Below, one piece after another: positions 1 through 4,648 of a DNA stretch of 9,499 bases. Source of the DNA: Gemmatimonadales bacterium (lineage in GTDB: Bacteria > Gemmatimonadota > Gemmatimonadetes > Gemmatimonadales > GWC2-71-9); contig SPDF01000044.1 in the NCBI GenBank assembly GCA_004525055.1, positions 1 to 9,499 on the forward strand, written 5' to 3'. Position numbers and translations under genes: made by a program. The notes beneath the pieces were generated by a model. That model made no database searches. It was not told where the DNA came from and saw only the letters and a list, made by a program, of their open reading frames with translations. Within the stretch, counting starts at the first letter, position 1; every line of letters starts with the position of its first letter.

Positions 1-909
1 CATCAGTTGGCGCGGGCTCGAGACTGGCCTGCCATCCACGGCCTGGACGACGTCGCCGGCCTTGAGCCCCAGCGGCCCCGGATCCGGCGCATCGACCACA
101 AGCACTCCCTCGGTGGTCCCGAAGTAGCTGCCGAGTTGAGGGTTGACCGGCGCCAGCTCCAGGCCGCGCAGCGCGCCCATCATGAAGTAGGGGAACGGTG
201 GATCGGCATCGCCTCGTCCCCCACGCGCCGACTGGCTTCGGAGCAGCGTCAACTCCAGCGCACGCTCATGGAGGTTGCTATCTCGCCCGACCCAGTACTC
301 CTCCATGGCACCGAGCGCGTAGCGCCCCTCGGGGTCCACAACCACGGAGAGATTTTCCGGGACGGCGGCAGTCACCACCTGCGTCTTCATCCGCTTCTGC
401 CCGCGACGGTACTCGACGGGCACGGTGTCATTCGGTGGCAACTTTGCCACCAGCTCGACCAACTTGAACCCAGGGCTTGGCACCCGGGTGCCCGCCGGCA
501 GCTTCGAGAGCGGGGCCACCAGCGGTGTCTTGCCGAATACGGTGATGATGTCACCCGCCATGAGGCCGGCAGCGGCGGCTGGGCCCCCCGGCGTGACTCC
601 GTCGAGCACAGCCCCGATGGAATCAGTCTCGGCGGGTTGGGTGCTGACGACGACCCCGATCCGCACCCGGCGGGTGACAAAGGCCCGGGCCATCATCGGC
701 TGCATCGAGTCGCGGAAGAAATAGGTGCGGCTGCGGAGGCTGTCGAGGCGGAACCGCGCCGAGTCCATCACGATCACCAACGAGTCCGACTGCTGTGGCG
801 TCGGGGCCCGTGGTGCCCGCGGTGCCGTCACCGTCTGTGCGAGGAGCGGCCCGACAGCAACGAGGGCGACACCAAGTGTCGTGAGCGCAACCAATCGGCG
901 ACGGAACAT
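1..909 (-). CDS. Exported protein with two PDZ domains, third gene of the ECF sigma operon (C-terminus cut by window edge)
   Basis: The frame is open from the ATG at 909 to the window edge, giving 303 residues without a stop. Residues 1-25 form a signal peptide: three Arg at 3-5, a hydrophobic core, then a likely cleavage after LLA or AQ. A Pro/Ala/Arg-rich linker follows (about 26-42). The first PDZ domain covers about 82-182; its core reads GPAAAAGLMAGDIITVFGK (109-127). A second begins near 253 with GLKAGDVVQAVDGRPV (281-296) and runs off the window. No trypsin-like HDS triad or other protease domain is seen in these 303 residues, so this is not a DegP/HtrA protein in the visible part. The start overlaps the anti-sigma stop by one base (TGATG), and the RBS is weak, so translation is probably coupled. 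By family knowledge, PDZ domains bind peptide C-termini; a periplasmic sensing or scaffold role beside the anti-sigma factor is my inference. A protease domain past the edge cannot be excluded. Confidence 0.85.
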   Translation of the reverse strand, partial: MFRRRLVALTTLGVALVAVGPLLAQTVTAPRAPRAPTPQQSDSLVIVMDSARFRLDSLRSRTYFFRDSMQPMMARAFVTRRVRIGVVVSTQPAETDSIGAVLDGVTPGGPAAAAGLMAGDIITVFGKTPLVAPLSKLPAGTRVPSPGFKLVELVAKLPPNDTVPVEYRRGQKRMKTQVVTAAVPENLSVVVDPEGRYALGAMEEYWVGRDSNLHERALELTLLRSQSARGGRGDADPPFPYFMMGALRGLELAPVNPQLGSYFGTTEGVLVVDAPDPGPLGLKAGDVVQAVDGRPVSSPRQLM

Positions 910-1511
910 CAGAGCCCCACGTTGTGTGCGCGCGTCAGGTGCACGTCGACCAGCGCGTCCATCAATCCCACCCGCTCCCGCCAGAGCGGAAGCAATTCGC
1001 TCCTGGTGGCGGGAGACGTCTGCATCTGAGCCGACTCAAGCTCGTGGTCGAGCTCGGCAATCCGGTCTTCCAGCGAGGCGGCGGCGCGCGTGGTGTACGC
1101 ATCGGTCACCTGCTGGCTGCTCCGGATCTGCCGCAACGCCTGCTCGAGAGTGGCGGACTCTGCCATGACGGTGGTGAGTTGATCGGACGCATTGGCCGCC
1201 GGCGGCGCCATGAGATCACGCCCCACCACCGCCAGCAGAAGCGAGGCGGCCAGCGCCAGGGCGCCGATGCCGGTGCGACGGAAATAGAGCTGACGGCGGT
1301 CGTGCCGCACGCGGGCCGCCACCGCGGCAAAGCGATCGCGAGGGGGACGGAGCGTGGGCAAGGCCCGCAGCCGCGCCACACGCTGGTGCAGGCGATCCAG
1401 CTCCGCCGCGCATTCGGGGCACACTTGCACGTGGGCCTGGCTCTCGGCACTGCCGGGCTCACTGCCGGCATGCCGCACGGCGAGCAACTGCTCCATGGTC
1501 AGATGCATCAT
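909..1511 (-). CDS. Zinc-type (ZAS/zf-HC2) membrane anti-sigma factor
   Basis: This 200-residue protein is read as the partner inhibitor of the ECF sigma factor just upstream. The N-terminus carries the ZAS signature H27-x3-C31-x2-C34, with H14 as a possible further zinc ligand. A single membrane segment lies at about 81-97 (GIGALALAASLLLAVVG). The remaining hundred or so residues should lie outside the membrane and include a charged helical stretch at about 145-165 that could be coiled coil. The chosen ATG at 1511 overlaps the sigma stop codon by four bases (ATGA). It sits seven bases after a strong GAGGAGG, while a second ATG directly follows. A longer frame starting at 1646 would lie wholly inside the sigma gene and is rejected. 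By family knowledge the cytoplasmic zinc domain holds the sigma factor at the membrane until a signal releases it. The signal is not evident from the sequence. Confidence 0.9.
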   Translation of the reverse strand: MMHLTMEQLLAVRHAGSEPGSAESQAHVQVCPECAAELDRLHQRVARLRALPTLRPPRDRFAAVAARVRHDRRQLYFRRTGIGALALAASLLLAVVGRDLMAPPAANASDQLTTVMAESATLEQALRQIRSSQQVTDAYTTRAAASLEDRIAELDHELESAQMQTSPATRSELLPLWRERVGLMDALVDVHLTRAHNVGL

Positions 1512-2062
1512 GTCAGCGCCTCCTCGCCGAGCCAGGCCCGCAGCTTGGCGTGCGCCCGCGACAGCTGCGACTTGGAGAAGCTCGGCGTCCGGTCCATCAT
1601 CTCGGCGATTTCTTCGTGGGTATAACCTTCGACGTCGTGGAGCCACACCACCGCGCGCGAGGTCTCTGGCAGACGCTCCAGTGCGGCCTCGAGATCCATC
1701 CGGAGCGGTGTATCCTCCCGGCGGACCGCGTGGGCTTCGTCGAACAGCTCATCGGTGTCCCGGTACTTGTTTCTCCTGAGCCGCATCAAGGCCTTGCTGG
1801 AAGCCACGCGGCGCACCCAGCCCCAGAGCGGTCCATCGCCCCGGTATTGCCCAATGCTGCGATAGACCTCGAAGAACGTCTCCTGGAGCACGTCTTCGGC
1901 GTCTTCCACGGTGCGGCAGATACGCCTCGCCAGATTGAAGACGGGGGCCTCGTAGGCGCGGTAGAGGATCTCCAACGCGGCCGGATCGCCCACCCGCACC
2001 CGCGCGACCACCGATTCGGCGTCGCCTGCGAGATAGGAGTCCACTGCCAGTGCCTTTGTCAT
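1508..2062 (-). CDS. ECF-family RNA polymerase sigma factor
   Basis: The 184-residue product has the two-domain ECF layout. Region 2 lies at about 27-97, with the region 2.2 core DAEDVLQETFFEVYRSI (54-70) and the promoter-melting/recognition part RGDGPLWGWVRRVA (74-87). Region 4 lies at about 122-178, with LEAALERLPETSRAVVWL followed by a helix-turn-helix (HEEIAEMMDRTPSFSKSQLSRAHAKL by position 149-174). Sigma regions 1 and 3 are absent, as expected, and the length is normal for ECF proteins. The ATG at 2062 has only a weak AGAGAA upstream. The gene is first in a three-gene minus-strand operon: the anti-sigma start overlaps its stop by four bases, which supports co-regulation. No TTG-N20-TAnnTTT promoter of the kind seen before other genes here was found upstream, so it may use a different, possibly self-recognised, promoter. 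The exact ECF subgroup is not assigned. Confidence 0.93.
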   Translation of the reverse strand: MTKALAVDSYLAGDAESVVARVRVGDPAALEILYRAYEAPVFNLARRICRTVEDAEDVLQETFFEVYRSIGQYRGDGPLWGWVRRVASSKALMRLRRNKYRDTDELFDEAHAVRREDTPLRMDLEAALERLPETSRAVVWLHDVEGYTHEEIAEMMDRTPSFSKSQLSRAHAKLRAWLGEEALT

Positions 2063-2129
2063 AGGTTCTCTAAAGATGCGGGGATGGCCGCGAACGTTGC
2101 AGTGCCAAAACCTGCGAATCTCGGGGTCA

Positions 2130-2157
2130 GGACTGAGGGCTGAGGACCGAGGCCGGA
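2130..2157 (+). repeat. Four degenerate tandem heptamers (GGACTGA type)
   Basis: Four successive 7-base units read GGACTGA, GGGCTGA, GGACCGA and GGCCGGA, drifting away from the first. The first two units are nearly the exact reverse complement of the pair at 2218-2231: 13 of 14 positions match, and the mismatch becomes a G-U wobble in RNA. The array lies in the 192-bp space between the divergent sigma operon and the ferritin/VIT1 gene. Confidence 0.7.
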
Positions 2158-2181
2158 CCCGTTGTAGGCCCTAAGTGTTTG

Positions 2182-2213
2182 TTGCACAACAGTTTACACC
2201 GCTACTAGCTTGC
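2182..2213 (+). promoter_or_regulatory. Candidate promoter for the ferritin/VIT1 gene, overlapping an imperfect inverted repeat
   Basis: TTG at 2182-2184 is followed after 21 bases by TAGCTTGC (2206-2213), a weaker version of the TAnnTTT element seen upstream of other genes in this window. It overlaps an imperfect dyad at about 2175-2199: GTGTTTGTTG, a CA centre, then CAACAGTTTACAC. A dyad at a promoter is the usual shape of a repressor site, but no regulator is identified. An alternative promoter element sits closer to the start codon, at 2242. Confidence 0.3.
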
Positions 2214-2217
2214 GCCA

Positions 2218-2238
2218 TCAGTCCTCAGTCCCCAGTTC
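2218..2238 (-). repeat. Inverted copy of the heptamer repeat (TCAGTCC on the plus strand)
   Basis: TCAGTCC occurs twice exactly (2218-2224 and 2225-2231) and then as the variant CCAGTTC (2232-2238). These are the reverse complement of the GGACTGA units at 2130. Together the two arrays could close a 14-bp stem around a 74-base loop that contains the candidate promoter. The copy lies within the likely 5' leader, just before the ferritin/VIT1 start codon. Confidence 0.7.
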
Positions 2239-2241
2239 TCT

Positions 2242-2249
2242 TATCTTTA
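2242..2249 (+). promoter_or_regulatory. TAnnTTT element five bases before the start codon; possible leaderless transcript
   Basis: TATCTTTA ends five bases before the ATG at 2255. If it acts as the proximal promoter element, transcription would begin at or next to the start codon. That would explain why no Shine-Dalgarno sequence precedes this gene. No TTG lies 19-21 bases upstream of it; the nearest TTG, at 2210, is 29 bases away, so the call is weak. Confidence 0.25.
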
Positions 2250-2254
2250 GCGCC

Positions 2255-3373
2255 ATGCCCTCCCCCGCCCCGAAACTCTGGCTCCATCACCTTGCCGACG
2301 AAGCCGACGCCGCCTTCCTGTACAAGGAGCTGGCCCGAGGCGAGCCGGATCCGAAGCGGGCGGCCCTCTACACCCGGTTGAGCGAGGTCGAACACCGCCA
2401 CGTGGCCGCCTGGCAGAGGTTGCTGACGGAGAACGGCCATCGGGTTCCGGCGGTGCGTGTCTCCGCCAAGGCCCGGACGATGGCCTGGGTGGCCCGCACG
2501 TTCGGGCCGCAGTGGCTCCTCCCGATGCTGCTCGAAGAGGAGGGGCAGGAGGTCAAGGGCTATCTCCAGCTGTACAAGTCCGCCCCCGATGGTGCCGCCG
2601 GGCCGACCGCCCTGAGGCTGGCGCGGGAGTCGAAGGAACACGCCACGACGCTGTCGAAGATCGCCGGGACCGAGGGAGAGCCGTGGCACAAGACGCAGGC
2701 GGGTGGCTTCCTCCGAAACGTGGTGTACGGCTTCAATGACGGACTGACCGCCAACTTCGGCCTGCTGGCCGGGATGGTGGGTGCCGCGGAGTCGATGGGG
2801 ACCGCCGGCCATGCCGTCGTCGTGGCCGGGCTCGCCGGCATGGTGGCCGACGCGCTCTCGATGGGCTCTTCGGGGTACCTCGCCGCCAAGAGCGAGCGGG
2901 AGGTGTACGAGCACGAGATCGCCATGGAGCGGGAAGAAATCCGCCTCATGCCCGAGCTGGAGACGGAGGAGCTGAGCCTCCTTTACCAGGCCAAGGGAAT
3001 TCCGGAGGACCAGTCTGACGAACTCGCCCGGCAGGTCATGTCCGATCCGGAAAAGGCGCTCGAGGAAAAGGTCCGCGAAGAGCTGAAGATCGGCGATGCC
3101 ACCAGCACCCCGTTTCGCGAGGCCTGGGTCACCGGGCTCGCCACCGCCATCGGAGCGTTCATCCCCGTGGCGCCGCTCCTGATCAGCACCGAGCCGTGGG
3201 CACTCTATACCTCGTTCACCCTCGCGATGCTCTCGCACTTCGGCGTCGGCGCCGCGCGGAGCTTCTTCACCGGCCGCGGGGTGGCGCGGAGCGGGGTCGA
3301 CATGCTGGTGGTGGGCTTCGGAGTGGCGGTGGTGGGATACTTCGTGGGAGACTGGATCGTAACACTGCTGTAG
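2255..3373 (+). CDS. mbfA: MbfA-type iron exporter: ferritin-like domain fused to a VIT1/CCC1 transporter
   Basis: The 372-residue product has two parts. Residues 8-140 form a ferritin-like four-helix bundle with candidate di-iron ligands E16 or E25, E44/E46/H47 (SEVEHRHV), E94-E96 and E125/E128/H129 (RESKEH). From about 153 it is a VIT1/CCC1 transporter. The first membrane helix has YGFNDGLTANFGLLAG (158-173), and the second has the VADALSMGSSGYLAAKSERE signature (197-216). An acidic cytoplasmic metal-binding segment follows (about 217-280, rich in Glu), then three more membrane helices at about 288-309, 315-336 and 348-370. In rhizobial MbfA this architecture exports iron and protects against iron and peroxide stress; that function is carried over by homology. 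I chose ATG 2255 over an in-frame TTG at 2210 because the extra 15 residues are repeat-derived. A ceruloplasmin-like oxidase follows after 64 bases. A manganese substrate is the main alternative. Confidence 0.9.
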   Translation: MPSPAPKLWLHHLADEADAAFLYKELARGEPDPKRAALYTRLSEVEHRHVAAWQRLLTENGHRVPAVRVSAKARTMAWVARTFGPQWLLPMLLEEEGQEVKGYLQLYKSAPDGAAGPTALRLARESKEHATTLSKIAGTEGEPWHKTQAGGFLRNVVYGFNDGLTANFGLLAGMVGAAESMGTAGHAVVVAGLAGMVADALSMGSSGYLAAKSEREVYEHEIAMEREEIRLMPELETEELSLLYQAKGIPEDQSDELARQVMSDPEKALEEKVREELKIGDATSTPFREAWVTGLATAIGAFIPVAPLLISTEPWALYTSFTLAMLSHFGVGAARSFFTGRGVARSGVDMLVVGFGVAVVGYFVGDWIVTLL

Positions 3374-3381
3374 GACCTCCG

Positions 3382-3411
3382 TTGCCACCTGCTCCGCGGG
3401 GGGTACATTTC
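3382..3411 (+). promoter_or_regulatory. Candidate internal promoter of the multicopper oxidase gene
   Basis: TTG at 3382-3384 and TACATTTC at 3404-3411 are separated by 19 bases, matching the TTG-N19-20-TAnnTTT pattern seen at leuS and the chemoreceptor gene. Transcription would start roughly at 3416-3420, leaving a leader of about 20 bases with the GGAG at 3429-3432. Such a transcript would lack the left arm of the hairpin at 3392-3432. Confidence 0.35.
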
Positions 3412-3432
3412 CGACCCTCCCCCCTCGCGGAG
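3392..3432 (+). promoter_or_regulatory. Hairpin masking the ribosome-binding site of the multicopper oxidase gene
   Basis: CTCCGCG plus five G (3392-3403) pairs with five C, a bulged T and CGCGGAG (3420-3432). This gives a 12-bp, almost entirely G-C stem around a 16-base loop. The right arm ends with GGAG (3429-3432), the only Shine-Dalgarno-like sequence before the GTG start at 3438. No T-run follows, so it does not look like a simple intrinsic terminator. In a transcript reading through from the upstream iron exporter the RBS would be buried. Confidence 0.5.
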
Positions 3433-3437
3433 TCCTC

Positions 3438-4583
3438 GTGGCACTGCCCCAATCGCTTCGACCTGTTCATCTCATCCCGCTGCTCCTCACCCTGGCCGCG
3501 TGCAATGGGGCAGGGGGTGGTGCGGGCGCCCCGAGGACCCGGACCTATTACGTGGCCGCCGATGAGGTGGTCTGGGACTACGCCCCTGCGGGGAAGAGTC
3601 TCATCAGCAACGCCGAGTGGAACGATGTCCAGCGGCCCTTCATGACGGCCGGCGACATGCACGTTGGCCGGCTGGCCCGCAAAGCGATCTACCGGGAGTA
3701 CACCGACTCCACCTTCGCCACTCTCAAGCCGCGTCCCGCCGAGTGGGACCACCTCGGCATCCTGGGCCCGCTCCTCCGGGCCGTCGTGGGCGACACCATC
3801 CGGGTGGTCTTCCTGAATCGGGCCAGTTTTCCCGCCAGCATGCATCCACACGGCGTGTTCTACCTGAAGGATTCCGAGGGGGCGCCATACGAAGACGGGA
3901 CTGCGCCCGCCGATCGAGTCGACGACGGAGTGCCGACCGGCGTGCAACATATCTATACCTGGCCGGTGCCGGAGCGGGCCGGGCCCACCCACGAGCAGGG
4001 CAGCACGGCCTTCTGGATGTACCACTCGCACACCGACGAGGTCGGCGACGTCAACGCCGGCCTCATCGGACCAATGATCATCACGGCCCGCAACCAGGCG
4101 CGCGCGGACGCGACGCCCACGGACGTGGACCGGGAATTGGTGGTGGGATTTCTGGAATTCGACGAGACGAACAGTACGCTCTGGGAAGAGAACCTCCGGA
4201 CCTATGGCAAGCCGCCGACCGATTTGAAGGTGGATATGGTGTTCGGGGAGCGGACGATCGGGCCCGAATCACAATTCGCCTTCAAGGAAACGCTCAACGG
4301 GTTCCTGTATGGCAACACCAAGGGCCTGACCATGCGGGTGGGCGATCGGGTCCGCTGGTACCTGATGGCGTCGACCAACTTCGAAATGCACGCGCCGCAC
4401 TGGCATGGAAATACGGTGGTCGCCGAGCACATGCGGACCGACGTGGCCGGGCTCCTTCCGATGGGAATGCTGGTCGCCGACATGGTACCGGACAATCCAG
4501 GCAAATGGCTCTTCCACTGCCACGTGGCGCCACACTTGTTGATGGGAATGGAGGCGACGTACGACGTGCTACCAGGGCAGTAG
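3438..4583 (+). CDS. Two-domain multicopper oxidase lipoprotein, ceruloplasmin-like, probable ferroxidase
   Basis: This 381-residue protein starts with a lipoprotein signal: a hydrophobic stretch, lipobox LAAC and lipidated C22, followed by a Gly-rich linker. All four copper-binding motifs are present: HPH (136-138), HSH (196-198), H318-x2-H321-x-H323, and H360-C361-H362-x3-H366 with M371. The last group gives a type 1 copper site in domain 2 only, as in type B two-domain oxidases. The middle domain of laccases is missing. Several stretches resemble the ceruloplasmin/factor VIII family rather than CotA or CueO: SMHPHGVFY, EGAPYEDGT, YTWPVPERAGP, and WMYHSH followed by NAGLIGPMI. The start is GTG, with GGAG five bases upstream. 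It follows an iron-exporter gene by 64 bases in the same direction, so Fe(II) is the favoured substrate. Mn(II), Cu(I) or phenols remain possible. The ferroxidase role is inference. Confidence 0.88.
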   Translation: MALPQSLRPVHLIPLLLTLAACNGAGGGAGAPRTRTYYVAADEVVWDYAPAGKSLISNAEWNDVQRPFMTAGDMHVGRLARKAIYREYTDSTFATLKPRPAEWDHLGILGPLLRAVVGDTIRVVFLNRASFPASMHPHGVFYLKDSEGAPYEDGTAPADRVDDGVPTGVQHIYTWPVPERAGPTHEQGSTAFWMYHSHTDEVGDVNAGLIGPMIITARNQARADATPTDVDRELVVGFLEFDETNSTLWEENLRTYGKPPTDLKVDMVFGERTIGPESQFAFKETLNGFLYGNTKGLTMRVGDRVRWYLMASTNFEMHAPHWHGNTVVAEHMRTDVAGLLPMGMLVADMVPDNPGKWLFHCHVAPHLLMGMEATYDVLPGQ

Positions 4584-4607
4584 GCGGGGAAGCGAAACCA
4601 AGGATAT

Positions 4608-4635
4608 CCCCCTTCTCCACATGGTGGAGAGGGGG
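4608..4635. terminator. Hairpin between the convergent oxidase and leuS genes, possible two-way terminator
   Basis: Five C, TT and CTCCAC (4608-4620) pair with GTGGAG, A and five G (4624-4635) around a three-base loop, leaving one bulged T. It occupies most of the 65-bp gap between two converging genes, where a shared terminator is expected. Neither side has a clear T-run, so termination without a U-tract, or another role, is possible. On the plus strand it continues into a second five-G run (4639-4643). Confidence 0.5.
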
Positions 4636-4648
4636 TCAGGGGGTGAGG

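Noticed and set aside
7..1029. 340-codon plus-strand frame opposite the PDZ gene
   Set aside because: The minus strand encodes a signal peptide and PDZ motifs here, whereas the plus-strand product has no protein-like pattern.
1489..1520. Possible frameshift fusion between the sigma and anti-sigma genes
   Set aside because: The ATGA overlap with a strong GAGGAGG at correct spacing is an ordinary coupled gene junction, and both proteins have complete domains.
2090..2108. Sigma-54-like TTGGCAC upstream of the ECF sigma gene (minus strand)
   Set aside because: The GG and GC that should be 10 bases apart are about 13 apart, so the -24/-12 spacing fails.
2130..2238. Heptamer repeats as a CRISPR or origin iteron array
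   Set aside because: The units are 7 bases, tandem without spacers and in two orientations, with no cas or replication gene nearby.
2210..2254. Upstream in-frame TTG start for the ferritin/VIT1 gene
   Set aside because: The added residues come from the TCAGTCC repeats and the promoter-like TTATCTTTA. The ATG at 2255 begins the conserved part of the domain at the normal distance.
2225..3388. 387-codon minus-strand frame opposite the ferritin/VIT1 gene
   Set aside because: It is a shadow of the MbfA-type gene, whose motifs are unmistakable. The antisense product is rich in His, Arg and Gly without a domain.
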